Positions 17,158 through 25,959 of a DNA stretch of 64,000 bases are shown in pieces (positions within the stretch are counted from its first letter, which is position 1; every line of letters starts with the position of its first letter). The stretch covers positions 1 to 64,000 of the forward strand of contig NZ_VORR01000017.1 in assembly GCF_007997085.1 (NCBI RefSeq). The letters are read 5' to 3'. The notes under the pieces are model-generated. The model was given only the letters and a program-made list of their open reading frames with translations, searched no databases and was not told where the DNA came from. The DNA is from Polaribacter sp. IC066. Lineage in GTDB: Bacteria > Bacteroidota > Bacteroidia > Flavobacteriales > Flavobacteriaceae. Both the position numbers and the translations under genes were made by a program.

Positions 17158-18288
17158 ATGGTGATGAAAAACAAGAAAAATAGAAAAGGATTTGTCTTCA
17201 AAACTTATGAGGCAGAAAATGTATCACCTTTTGAAAAATTATTTGAAATTTTTAAAGAGCTGATTACACATACTTCTGGCGATTTTGATGAAGCCATCGA
17301 TTGGTTGCGTTCTTTAGATGAAGAATACAAACTAACAGACGAAAATTACACGATTGACGATTTTATCGAAGATTTAAAGAAGAAAGGATACATCAAAGAA
17401 GAAATTAAAGGAGATGGCACCGGAGGAACAAAAATAACATCCAAAACAGAACGCGCCATTCGTCAGCAAGCTTTAAATCATATTTTTGGTAAAATTAAAA
17501 AAAGTGGGGCAGGAAATCATAAAAGTAAAGCATCTGGAATAGGAGATGAGCATACGGGAGATGTAAGGGCTTATCAATTTGGTGATGCGTTAGACAAAGT
17601 TTCAGTAACTGAAAGCATTAAAAATGCCCAGATTAACAACGGAATTGATAGTTTTAGTCTAACAGAAAATGATTTGGTTGTGGAGGAAACCATGCATAAA
17701 AGCCAAATGAGTACTATCTTGATGATTGATATTAGTCACTCAATGATTTTGTATGGAGAAGATAGAATTACGCCCGCCAAAAAAGTGGCAATGGCTTTGG
17801 CAGAATTAATTACAACGCGCTACCCAAAAGATACGTTAGATATTATTGTTTTTGGTAACGATGCTTGGCCAATTAAAATTAAAGATTTGCCGTATTTACA
17901 AGTGGGACCTTATCATACAAACACAGTTGCTGGTTTACAATTAGCAATGGATTTACTGCGAAGAAAAAGAAATACCAACAAACAAATTTTTATGATTACC
18001 GACGGAAAACCAAGTTGTTTGCGTTTACCAGATGGTCAATATTATAAAAACAGTAATGGTTTAGATAAATACATCGTTGATAAATGTTACGGAATGGCAC
18101 AACAGGCTAGAAAATTACGTATACCGATTACAACGTTTATGATTGCACAAGATCCTTATTTAATGCAATTTGTTAAAGCCTTTACACAAGCCAACCAAGG
18201 AAAAGCATTTTATACAGGCTTAAAAGGTTTGGGTGAAATGATTTTTGAAGATTATGAAACGAATAGGAAAAAGAGGATTAAAGGATAA
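17158..18288 (+). CDS. VWA-domain protein paired with an AAA+ ATPase
   Basis: A 376-residue cytosolic protein. Residues from about 185 form a von Willebrand A domain with an intact metal site: DISHS (DxSxS), TNTVAG and MITDGKPS. The N-terminal half is charged and helical, with a Gly/Ser/Lys-rich linker near 110-130. The start could be ATG at 17158 or 17164. With the downstream ATPase it resembles the chelatase BchD/BchI and MoxR-VWA pairs, where the VWA partner presents a substrate to the AAA+ motor. No chelatase pathway is nearby, so the client is unknown. Confidence 0.85.
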   Translation: MVMKNKKNRKGFVFKTYEAENVSPFEKLFEIFKELITHTSGDFDEAIDWLRSLDEEYKLTDENYTIDDFIEDLKKKGYIKEEIKGDGTGGTKITSKTERAIRQQALNHIFGKIKKSGAGNHKSKASGIGDEHTGDVRAYQFGDALDKVSVTESIKNAQINNGIDSFSLTENDLVVEETMHKSQMSTILMIDISHSMILYGEDRITPAKKVAMALAELITTRYPKDTLDIIVFGNDAWPIKIKDLPYLQVGPYHTNTVAGLQLAMDLLRRKRNTNKQIFMITDGKPSCLRLPDGQYYKNSNGLDKYIVDKCYGMAQQARKLRIPITTFMIAQDPYLMQFVKAFTQANQGKAFYTGLKGLGEMIFEDYETNRKKRIKG

Positions 18289-18379
18289 CAAAAAAATGGC
18301 TTTTAGCGTTTCGCTATTAGCTAAAAAAACTTAAGAGTAATTGCTAGAGGCGAAAAGCCAACAGTAAAAAGCAAACTAA
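18289..18379 (+). other. Hairpin-forming gap between the VWA and AAA+ genes
   Basis: The 91-base gap holds nested inverted repeats. TGGCTTTT at about 18297 pairs with AAAAGCCA near 18353, and TAGCG/CGCTA forms an inner hairpin near 18304-18316. There is no T-run after it, so it may process or stabilise the transcript rather than end it. Confidence 0.4.
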
Positions 18380-19846
18380 ATGAATATACAAAATATAAAG
18401 ACAATAGGCGATTTAAAAAAAGCCGGATATCAATCAAAATCAATTAAAGACGAGTTAAGAGAAAACTTAATCAGTAAAATGATGAGTAAGGAAACCGTTT
18501 TTAAAGGAATTTATGGATATGAAAGCACTGTAATTCCAGAATTAGAAAGAGCTATTTTAAGCAAGCACAATATTAATTTGTTAGGATTAAGAGGGCAAGC
18601 AAAAACACGTTTAGCAAGATTAATGGTGAATTTATTAGATGAATATATTCCGGTTGTAGAAGGTTCAGAAATTAACGACGATCCATTACAACCTATCTCT
18701 AGATTTGCGATTGAATTGGTTAAAGAAAAAGGAGATGATACTCCGATTTATTGGTTACACAGAGACGAACGTTTTGCAGAAAAATTAGCAACTCCAGATG
18801 TTACTGTAGCTGATATTATTGGGGATGTAGATCCTATAAAAGCAGCCAATTTAAAATTGAGCTATGCAGATGACAGAGTAATTCATTACGGAATGATTCC
18901 GAGAGCAAACAGATGTATTTTTGTAATTAATGAATTACCCGATTTACAAGCTAGAATTCAAGTTGCCTTATTTAATATTTTGCAAGAAGGAGATATTCAG
19001 ATTCGTGGATTTAAAATGCGTTTAAATTTAGACATGCAATTTGTATTTACAGCAAATCCAGAAGATTATACCAATAGAGGTAGCATTGTAACGCCTTTAA
19101 AAGATAGAATTGGGTCTCAAATTTTAACACACTATCCAGAAGATATAGAAACGGCAAAATTAATTACACAACAAGAAACTAGCAAAGCAGGTTCTCAAAA
19201 AGAGTTTATTCAGGTTCCTGAATTGGCAAAAGATTTGTTAGAGCAAATTGTTTTTGAGGCAAGAGAAAGCGAATATATAGATGCTAAAAGTGGCGTAAGT
19301 GCACGTTTAAGTATTTCTGCTTTCGAAAATTTATTGAGCACAGCAGAAAGAAGAGCATTGCTTTCTGGTGATTCTAAAACAATGATTCGTTTAAGTGATT
19401 TTGACGGAATTGTACCTGCAATAACAGGGAAGGTAGAATTGGTTTATGAGGGCGAACAAGAAGGCGCACAAATGGTTGCAGAAACCTTAATTAATAATGC
19501 GATTAAGACATTGTTTCCAACTTATTTTCCAGAAATAAAAAAGTTAGAAAAACAAGATGCAGAAACACCTTATGATGATGTGATTTCTTGGTTTTTTAAT
19601 GCAGAAGAAGATTTTGAATTGTTAGATGAATTTACAGATGAACAATACAAAAACGAGCTTGATAAAATTAAACCTTTAGATGCTTTTCTAAAAGCACATC
19701 AACCAAACATGAATATAAACGATCGATATTTTGTGAAAGAATATGTGCTATGGGCATTAGTTGAGTTTAAAAAATTAAGCAAGCATCGGTTTGCAGAAGG
19801 CACTCAATTTAAAGATCCTTATGGCAGTTTTATGAGCGGATTGTAG
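18380..19846 (+). CDS. MoxR/magnesium-chelatase-I-like AAA+ ATPase
   Basis: A 488-residue AAA+ protein. The nucleotide-binding loop is GLRGQAKT at about residues 71-78, a variant P-loop in which the usual Gly before Lys is Ala. The Walker B-like strand reads FVINELPDL, followed by the sensor region FVFTANPEDYTNRGSIVTPL and an arginine-finger KDRIGSQI. The C-terminal part adds helical domains, with a lid-like segment near 390-480. It is probably in one transcript with the VWA protein and forms a motor/adaptor pair. It has none of the other chlorophyll or cobalamin chelatase genes around it. Confidence 0.85.
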   Translation: MNIQNIKTIGDLKKAGYQSKSIKDELRENLISKMMSKETVFKGIYGYESTVIPELERAILSKHNINLLGLRGQAKTRLARLMVNLLDEYIPVVEGSEINDDPLQPISRFAIELVKEKGDDTPIYWLHRDERFAEKLATPDVTVADIIGDVDPIKAANLKLSYADDRVIHYGMIPRANRCIFVINELPDLQARIQVALFNILQEGDIQIRGFKMRLNLDMQFVFTANPEDYTNRGSIVTPLKDRIGSQILTHYPEDIETAKLITQQETSKAGSQKEFIQVPELAKDLLEQIVFEARESEYIDAKSGVSARLSISAFENLLSTAERRALLSGDSKTMIRLSDFDGIVPAITGKVELVYEGEQEGAQMVAETLINNAIKTLFPTYFPEIKKLEKQDAETPYDDVISWFFNAEEDFELLDEFTDEQYKNELDKIKPLDAFLKAHQPNMNINDRYFVKEYVLWALVEFKKLSKHRFAEGTQFKDPYGSFMSGL

Positions 19847-20276
19847 AAAAAAAGTGTAGTATTATATGTATTTAAATCTCACAGGCTTCTTGTGCTGAAC
19901 TCGATTCAGTATCAAAGCCCGTGAGGTTTTTTTTATGAAGTTATAATTGAATTTTAGAATGGTATTTTTATTGAAAGATAATTTTTAAGCAAAAATGATA
20001 AGGTTCAGCTTTGTTTTTTAGACCAAAGTGAGAAATCACATAAAGTTACAGACTTTTGAAGTTTCGTATTATAGGATTTCTCAAAAGGTTATCTTGAGCG
20101 AAGACTAAAGGTCTAAATGACACAATTTTTGGTTTTTTATGTTGTAATCTAACTTGAAAATAGTAAAATGAACTCTTTTTAAACTTTTCCATATATCTGT
20201 ATTTTTTTCTGACTTCTTTTAAAACGTATTGCATCAATTTAATTTTATAATTGGGTATGTAAAGGTCTATACCTAT
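19847..20276. other. Intergenic stretch with terminator and palindromic repeat
   Basis: After the terminator, 19988-20085 is a diverged copy of a sequence also found at 47428-47520. It carries GAGAAATC (20030-20037) and GATTTCTC (20075-20082) as inverted ends about 37 bases apart, a REP-like layout. No credible gene is seen. A 63-codon open frame on the minus strand here has no family features and overlaps the repeat. Confidence 0.5.
19875..19932 (+). terminator. Terminator of the VWA-AAA+ operon
   Basis: A long stem (AATCTCACAGGCT with AGCCCGTGAGGTT, one mismatch and one wobble) encloses a second hairpin (CTGAA/TTCAG). It is followed by eight T from 19927. Confidence 0.8.
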
Positions 20277-20630
20277 TTAATTTAAAATTAATGGATAATC
20301 AATATCAGCAGGTGCAACTATTTTTATCGGGTTGTTTCTATCTAGATCCAGTAAAATTCTTAATTCTTTAACCTCATTTATATCAAAGATCAGTATTAAA
20401 TTTTGATGAGATGTTGGAATAGGAACTTTTCTTTTTTGAGTAGAACAAGCATTATGATCCAACCAATAAGCGACATCAATTTGAGAAACGTAGCTTTTAA
20501 ATTTTGTAAGTTGCTCACTTGTAAACTGAAAGAAGATATTCTTATACGTGAGCGCATAGGTTTTACAACCTGTACACATAGAAATTTCTCCGTTTTTAAC
20601 ACTTGATATTATTTTTGAATGTTGACACAT
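20277..20630 (-). CDS. Small cysteine-motif protein (DUF6686-like) of the iron locus
   Basis: A 117-residue protein without signal peptide. It has a CTGC pair (CxxC) at about residues 19-22 and another Cys at position 2, which could bind a metal or form a redox pair. The rest is a predicted mixed alpha/beta domain. It resembles small Bacteroidota proteins annotated as DUF6686; I am not fully certain of the number. It ends the leftward iron gene group, 10 bases after the PepSY reductase gene, so it is likely co-transcribed and may be a cytosolic partner of heme or iron handling. Confidence 0.7.
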   Translation of the reverse strand: MCQHSKIISSVKNGEISMCTGCKTYALTYKNIFFQFTSEQLTKFKSYVSQIDVAYWLDHNACSTQKRKVPIPTSHQNLILIFDINEVKELRILLDLDRNNPIKIVAPADIDYPLILN

Positions 20631-20640
20631 GATATTTAGT

Positions 20641-22836
20641 TTAATAGCAATCAGTTTTAATTTGACCGCGATTTATAAAATGATTTAAAGATATTTTTAA
20701 ATCATTCTTTACAATTTTATCTAACTCGTTCGTTACTCCCTTTTGCATTGCAATAGAACCACAAATCATAATTACATTTCCGTTTTTTAGAACGTTTGTT
20801 ATTAAGTCAGTATGATTTTTTAAAATATCTTGAACATATATTTTTTCTTGTTGTTCTTGAGAAAAAACAGGGAAAAAAGAAGAAAGTGATTTTTTTTCTA
20901 AAGCAACCTTGATCAAATCTTTGTATATGTTTAAAGACTCTTTTGTTTTTCCTCCCCAAAACAAATAAACTTTTTGTTTTTTATTTTTTTGAATCATTCC
21001 TAAAAAAGGAGCAATTCCTGTTCCGTTAGAAATTAGGATGATTTCAGTGGCCTTTTCAGGAAAGTGAAACTGCTTATTTTCTTGAATATGGGCACTTAAA
21101 TTCTCGTTTAAACTGAACTTACTTATGTATGTTGAGCAAGCACCCAACTCATGTTTTTTAATACTTAATAAAATAGTTTTATCGATTTTTGCAACGGAAT
21201 AGACTCTATTCTTGTTTTCATTTGTTAGGTTGATGGAAAGTAAATCTCCAGAAACAAACTTTATTTTTTCAGTTGGTTTTATTTGGATTAGAAAAGTATC
21301 ATCAATATTCAAATCCGTTTTTTTAATGATCTTAAAGTCGATGTTTTCTTCGGATGATTTTACGATGTCTTCTTTATGGATTGTAAGCACCAATTGATTG
21401 TTAAAACTCCATTCTTTTACCCAAGCTATAAAAGATTTAAAAGATTGATTATCGATTTTAAAAACAGGAATTGTGGGTATAAAATCTTTATGAATTTGCA
21501 AACTAGCATGCACTAAAATGGCAAACTTGCAAAATTCAGGATATGCTTTAGAGCCAAAACCAACAACCGCAAATTTTAACATCTTTTGTTGCTTAATTTT
21601 GTTGATATTCTTCATAAATTTATTGGCATTTATCGGTGCTTCTCCCGCGCCATATGTTGCTGTAAAAATGATGATGTTTTTTGCTTTTTTATAGGTAGTA
21701 TATTCGTTTAAGGTGGTAATAAAAACTTTTTTTCTGACCTTTAATAAAGCATAATAAAAAGCATTTGCAAAATTAAAAGTACTACCGGTTTCAGAGCCTA
21801 CTAATACAATATATTCGGCTTCATCTTTTGTGAATTTATTTCTGATCATTGTTTTAGTTCTTGTTCTTTTTAACGTCATAGAAAAGCCAGAGAAAATAAA
21901 GAAAAGTATCGCTAAACAGGATAATAATAAGATAATAGACCAAATGATAGAACCTTTTCCTGTGTGTAAAATGATGCTATAATAACTTACTAAAGAAACC
22001 CATCCTTGTTTTTTCTCACTGATAATTTGTCCGTCTTTTTGATGAATTGCTATTTCTTTAGTTTCTAATTTTAAATAAAAATAATCTTCTTCGTCACTAG
22101 AAAAAGGAAATTCTAGTTCTTTTACAGCACTTAATTTTGTGGATTTAAAAATTGAAAAATTTGTTGGTTTTATATCTGAACTTGATGGTTTTTGAGCTAC
22201 CTTTTCATGAACAGCAGCAACGTTAGGAAGTAAAGAGAATTTCTCTAAGGATAAATAAAAGCCCGTAAGTGTTATAATAACAATCGGAATAAAAGCATAC
22301 CGACTTAAAATAATATGATAATATTGATTAAAATCTTCTTTAACTATTTTTGAAAATATCTTTCTGAAACCACCTTGTCTTTTTGCGATTAAAATAGTGC
22401 CTGTAATTGCAATTAATAAAAGTAATAAAGAAACAAAACCAATGATAAATCTTCCTGTTGATTTTAAAAATAAAGAACGATGTAGGTTGGTTGCAAATTC
22501 AAAAATGGGGGATTTCTGAATCAGATTACCAATATTTTTACCCGTTTTTGGGTTGATATAGAAAGAGGTACTCTTGCTATCTTTCTTAATTACAGAGGCA
22601 GATATAAAATCATTTTCATCAACTTTAATCGTGATAATTTCGTTATACTCCTTTTCTAAAGCTCTAATTGTTTCTGCAATAGAAACGGAACTTATATCTG
22701 CAACGTTATAAGGATTTATTTTGTTTGAAATAGGTTCAAAAGCCAAAATAATACCTGTTAAAGAGGCGATAAGAATAAAGAATGCAGAAGATATTGCCAG
22801 TGTTAAGTGGCTAAATCTCCATATTGAAATTGTCAT
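20641..22836 (-). CDS. PepSY-flavodoxin-reductase fusion (membrane flavin reductase)
   Basis: A 731-residue inner-membrane electron-transfer protein. The N-terminal part has PepSY-associated helices (about 12-32, 130-150, 178-198 and 310-335) with periplasmic PepSY-like segments between them. It is followed by a flavodoxin-like domain from about residue 350 (VLVGSETGSTFNFANAF, TATYGAGEAP) and a ferredoxin-NADP reductase module (RVYSVAKI for FAD, GACSTYI, SNGTGIAPFLGMI, and a C-terminal NADPH part). It should pass electrons from cytosolic NADPH to the periplasm, as in siderophore or heme iron reductases of the FpvG/PiuB type. Its place beside a HmuY/TonB receptor pair supports that role. Confidence 0.9.
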   Translation of the reverse strand: MTISIWRFSHLTLAISSAFFILIASLTGIILAFEPISNKINPYNVADISSVSIAETIRALEKEYNEIITIKVDENDFISASVIKKDSKSTSFYINPKTGKNIGNLIQKSPIFEFATNLHRSLFLKSTGRFIIGFVSLLLLLIAITGTILIAKRQGGFRKIFSKIVKEDFNQYYHIILSRYAFIPIVIITLTGFYLSLEKFSLLPNVAAVHEKVAQKPSSSDIKPTNFSIFKSTKLSAVKELEFPFSSDEEDYFYLKLETKEIAIHQKDGQIISEKKQGWVSLVSYYSIILHTGKGSIIWSIILLLSCLAILFFIFSGFSMTLKRTRTKTMIRNKFTKDEAEYIVLVGSETGSTFNFANAFYYALLKVRKKVFITTLNEYTTYKKAKNIIIFTATYGAGEAPINANKFMKNINKIKQQKMLKFAVVGFGSKAYPEFCKFAILVHASLQIHKDFIPTIPVFKIDNQSFKSFIAWVKEWSFNNQLVLTIHKEDIVKSSEENIDFKIIKKTDLNIDDTFLIQIKPTEKIKFVSGDLLSINLTNENKNRVYSVAKIDKTILLSIKKHELGACSTYISKFSLNENLSAHIQENKQFHFPEKATEIILISNGTGIAPFLGMIQKNKKQKVYLFWGGKTKESLNIYKDLIKVALEKKSLSSFFPVFSQEQQEKIYVQDILKNHTDLITNVLKNGNVIMICGSIAMQKGVTNELDKIVKNDLKISLNHFINRGQIKTDCY

Positions 22837-22975
22837 TTAGGTTTTGTTATTTTTTAGGTAGTAGATTGATTTTTTTTTGATACCGATTTCACTGATTAAA
22901 ACAAATGTTTAGGATGTTGTCTTTAAAACGTTTTATCCGTAAAAATCTGTGTAATCTGCGCTAGAATTTTATCCT

Positions 22976-23467
22976 TTATTTAGGCATCATTCTTACATAA
23001 CGAATAAACCCTTTTCCTTCAATTTTAGATTTTAAGTTTTCTTTGGTCAAGTCAAACTCAACATCTGAAGTATGATATTCTTGATCTTCTACCGCAGTTT
23101 CAAAACGAATTTTGTAGCCTTTATTTAACAGGTTATCATCAATTTTAATCACACTAATTGTGCGTTGGCCACCACCAATTGTGGCACCTGTAATGGCATC
23201 AATATTTGCTCTTTTTTTTCCTTGAAATTTCCACCAATCAGTAATGTCAAAATACCATTCGTCATCATTACCTTGCACATAAATAGTTTTTTCATAGCTA
23301 CCCTCGGGGTTCAATAAGGATATAACAACATAAGCACCTTCTCCTGTGTAATTTTTCATTTGAATCATGCATTTATAGCTGCTTTCAGTATTTTTCTTAA
23401 AACTAAACAATGCCGTAATCATTAACAAAAAAGCAGGAATTATAAAGATTAAATTTCTTTTTTTCAT
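22976..23467 (-). CDS. Exported DUF2271 protein with a candidate FMN-attachment motif
   Basis: A 163-residue protein with an N-terminal signal anchor or signal peptide (residues 4-22), then a beta-rich DUF2271-like domain. Residues 90-96 read DAITGAT, which fits the motif D-x-x-(S/T)-G-A-T whose last Thr receives FMN from the transferase ApbE. If modified, the protein would be a periplasmic flavin electron carrier between the PepSY reductase and its acceptor. It lies 139 bases upstream of the PepSY gene and 10 bases after the ankyrin gene. The ApbE enzyme is not in the window. Family assignment is good; the FMN role is inference. Confidence 0.8.
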   Translation of the reverse strand: MKKRNLIFIIPAFLLMITALFSFKKNTESSYKCMIQMKNYTGEGAYVVISLLNPEGSYEKTIYVQGNDDEWYFDITDWWKFQGKKRANIDAITGATIGGGQRTISVIKIDDNLLNKGYKIRFETAVEDQEYHTSDVEFDLTKENLKSKIEGKGFIRYVRMMPK

Positions 23468-23477
23468 TTTAAAAATT

Positions 23478-24956
23478 TTATTTCAAAAAATTAATATCAA
23501 CGTTATTTTTCTTCAGTAGTTCGTTTTCAGAAGCCAAATCATAAACGGACTCATTAAAATCTGTTTTTACATTCTTATCAGCACCAATACGCATTAGATA
23601 TTGAATTATTTTGGTGTCTTTAGCCATCATGGCCGCACTTTGTAAAGCCGTTAAACCTTCCTTGTTTTTAAGGTTAACATTAATATTATAGGGAGCCAAT
23701 CTTTTTAATAAGGCTAAATTATTTCTTTCAGTAGCAATGTGTAAAAGTGTGTTTCCAGAATTCTGAATTTGATTGAAAACCAATCCATTTTTTTCTAGAA
23801 GTTTTAATTTTTCTTCAAAAAGTGTTGGTTTATTTGCTTTATAATTATCAATTAAATAATATGATAAGGTATTATTATTACCATCTTTTGTGTGGATGTC
23901 AGCTGTCTTTTCTAGTAAGAATTCAATTACATCTGCAGAATTTTTATGGACTGCCATTACCAGAGCAGAACGTCTATTTTCATCGCTTAAATTATAATCT
24001 TTTACATGTTTAGATAAAAATTTTACAACGTCTAAAGTATTGTTCTTTGTGGCATTCATAAAAGGAGAATTGCCTTCATTATCTTGCAAATTTGTATTTA
24101 CACCTTTATTTATAAAATAAGAATAGGTAGCAAGATCTTTACTATTATAGGCAATTGCATGTAGTGAATTTCTACCTTTTTTATCAATAACATTTACTTT
24201 AACGCCTATGCTTTCTAGAAATTTAAAGGTTTTTAAGTTGTTTTTCTTTCTCTGTAAACCCTGACTTGCAAAAATCATTGTACTAGTACCTATCGTTACT
24301 TTACGTTTCACCAGCATTTTTAGAAAGGCTATATTTCCTCCTTTAGAGGCATATTCAAAAATTCCATTTCCATCATTATCCTTATCATTTATGGATGCAC
24401 CATTTGAAGTTAAATATTTTATCAAACTAAAATCTTTAGTATGAGGTGCTATTAGTAAAAGTGCATTTGCACCACTATGATTTTTTTCGGTTTTTATATC
24501 TGCACCCATTTTGAATAAGTATTCGTACAATTTTTTGTTTAATTGACCTGCGTTTGCTGTAAAGTTTAGAACCGTATATCCATGACTATCGACCAAATTT
24601 GTTTTTGCACCTTTAGAAACTAAATATTTCATCAATTCTAAATTGTTGCTATAAGAAGCCCAGAAAATATAGGTTCTGCCATCGTGTGTTTTTTTGTTCA
24701 CATCATTTCCTTTTTTAGATAAAAGGTGTTTAATGGTTTTGTTATCTGTTTTTTCTAAAATTGCATATACAACACCATCAAAAGCATTGCTATTTAATTC
24801 AGAAATATCGTTTCCTTCCGCTATTTTTTTATCAATAGTATAAATGTTAGGATTTGTTTGCCAGAAGTCTCTTTCATGAAAAATATTAGAATTTTGAGCT
24901 GTAAAAGAACCACTTAAAATAAGCGCGAAAACAGATAAAACGTGTAACTTTTTCAT
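23478..24956 (-). CDS. Secreted ankyrin-repeat protein of the iron locus
   Basis: A 492-residue protein with a signal peptide (MKKLHVLSVFALILSGSFTAQ) followed by about twelve ankyrin repeats. Typical units are DGRTYIFWASYSNNLELMKY, DSHGYTVLNFTANAGQLNKK and EGNSPFMNATKNNTLDVVKF. The repeats fill the rest of the protein with no catalytic domain. It probably acts as a periplasmic or surface binding scaffold. It sits between a DUF6607-like gene (5 bases) and the DUF2271 gene (10 bases), which is tight operon spacing, so it is likely part of the same heme-handling machinery. The partner is unknown. Confidence 0.88.
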   Translation of the reverse strand: MKKLHVLSVFALILSGSFTAQNSNIFHERDFWQTNPNIYTIDKKIAEGNDISELNSNAFDGVVYAILEKTDNKTIKHLLSKKGNDVNKKTHDGRTYIFWASYSNNLELMKYLVSKGAKTNLVDSHGYTVLNFTANAGQLNKKLYEYLFKMGADIKTEKNHSGANALLLIAPHTKDFSLIKYLTSNGASINDKDNDGNGIFEYASKGGNIAFLKMLVKRKVTIGTSTMIFASQGLQRKKNNLKTFKFLESIGVKVNVIDKKGRNSLHAIAYNSKDLATYSYFINKGVNTNLQDNEGNSPFMNATKNNTLDVVKFLSKHVKDYNLSDENRRSALVMAVHKNSADVIEFLLEKTADIHTKDGNNNTLSYYLIDNYKANKPTLFEEKLKLLEKNGLVFNQIQNSGNTLLHIATERNNLALLKRLAPYNINVNLKNKEGLTALQSAAMMAKDTKIIQYLMRIGADKNVKTDFNESVYDLASENELLKKNNVDINFLK

Positions 24957-24961
24957 CTGAT

Positions 24962-25861
24962 TTATTTTTTAACAAAAGATTCAATAATAGCGTCCATTTT
25001 CTTTTTTTCGGTAACATTATCAGATAAATGTTTGTATAGTGGCTTATTATCAACTTTTGCTTCTAATGTTAAATCTGTGTTTCTGCTAAAAATGGCGTCC
25101 CATTTGTTTCTAACTATTTCCCATTTTATGTTATTTTTTATCCACCAATCTTTAGCAATTTTACAATTGCTTTCATCTACTCTATTGTAAGTATTATATC
25201 CTTTTTCGAAAGCAATTATTTTATCCTTTTGGTCTTTTGTACGAATAACTTTGCTGTTATCTTGGTCATGAACCCAACCCGCATCTGTAATTTCTTGTCT
25301 ATTTCCTCTTACAGTAATATTGTAATCGCTCCTTTTTGTGTATTCTCTTCTCGGCAAAGGCGCGGTTGTTGTGCTTTCCCAGTAGCTTTTTCCGTCTACA
25401 TGAACCCAAGTTCCTGAACCTTCGTACCGCGGACTATCGTCTACCTGATATACTTTTTGGGTCCATTGTTTTTTTACATCTTGTTTGTCTTTCTGCTCAA
25501 AAGTCCAGTTATTATCGCCGTTATACATGTAAAAATCTTTATTTTGATAGAGCCAATCTTGTCTCCAATGTTTTACGATCATTGGTTTTGCAGGATTACC
25601 GACTTGCAGAATATGCTGAATGGAGATTTTATTTTTCTCATTAACCACTAACGCTGCCCATTCTAAACCACTACTAATTTTGTTTTTAGAGGGTTTATAA
25701 GTAGAATCTTTACTAGTATTAAAGGTTTCTGCAAAGTTGAAGGTTACTTCAAAACAACCACACATTTCTTTAATGGCATCTTGATCTTTCGTTTTTTTTG
25801 ACTGTGAAATTACGTGTATTGATAAAAACAGGAACAACGAGCTAACTATTAATTTTTTCAT
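24962..25861 (-). CDS. DUF6607-like exported protein
   Basis: A 299-residue protein with signal peptide (MKKLIVSSLFLFLSIHVISQ). The mature part has MCGCFEVTFNFAETF, several Trp-rich blocks (KHWRQDWLYQ, WTFEQ, WTQKVYQVDDSPRYEG, GTWVHVDGKSYWES) and APLPRREYTKRSDY. These match a conserved Bacteroidota family annotated as DUF6607, found beside TonB receptors of iron or heme systems. The function is unknown; the barrel-like, aromatic-rich pattern suggests ligand binding. It is the first gene of the leftward group and has its own promoter box in the divergent gap with the TonB receptor. Confidence 0.8.
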   Translation of the reverse strand: MKKLIVSSLFLFLSIHVISQSKKTKDQDAIKEMCGCFEVTFNFAETFNTSKDSTYKPSKNKISSGLEWAALVVNEKNKISIQHILQVGNPAKPMIVKHWRQDWLYQNKDFYMYNGDNNWTFEQKDKQDVKKQWTQKVYQVDDSPRYEGSGTWVHVDGKSYWESTTTAPLPRREYTKRSDYNITVRGNRQEITDAGWVHDQDNSKVIRTKDQKDKIIAFEKGYNTYNRVDESNCKIAKDWWIKNNIKWEIVRNKWDAIFSRNTDLTLEAKVDNKPLYKHLSDNVTEKKKMDAIIESFVKK

Positions 25862-25893
25862 TTTTAAATGTATTTAGGATTATATGTCTGCGG

Positions 25894-25901
25894 CAAAAAT
25901 A
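25894..25901 (-). promoter_or_regulatory. -7 promoter box for the leftward iron group
   Basis: On the minus strand it reads TATTTTTG, matching TAnnTTTG, 32 bases before the DUF6607-like start codon. It lies 34 bases from the receptor's own box, so the two promoters are close enough to share one operator. Confidence 0.5.
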
Positions 25902-25907
25902 TAAAAT

Positions 25908-25930
25908 TTATTTAGATTTAATTAAAATAA
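25908..25930. promoter_or_regulatory. Candidate operator between the divergent iron promoters
   Basis: A 23-base AT-rich dyad, TTATTT at one end and AAATAA at the other, sits between the two -7 boxes. Its place suits an iron- or heme-responsive repressor such as Fur, but AT-rich DNA makes chance dyads common. This is a weak call. Confidence 0.2.
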
Positions 25931-25935
25931 GGAAT

Positions 25936-25943
25936 TATATTTG
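25936..25943 (+). promoter_or_regulatory. -7 promoter box for the TonB receptor
   Basis: TATATTTG matches the TAnnTTTG consensus and ends 16 bases before the receptor start codon. No clear -33 box was seen, which would fit an activated or tightly regulated promoter. Confidence 0.5.
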
Positions 25944-25959
25944 CGTAAAATTATTAAGA

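Noticed and set aside
20046..20237. 63-codon minus-strand frame in the gap after the AAA+ operon
   Set aside because: It overlaps a dispersed palindromic repeat, has no domain and has no upstream promoter box.
22837..22975. Possible promoter or operator before the PepSY gene
   Set aside because: The gap contains words such as ATCTGTGTAATCTGCG, which resemble common Bacteroidota intergenic repeats; no -7 box or clear dyad was found.
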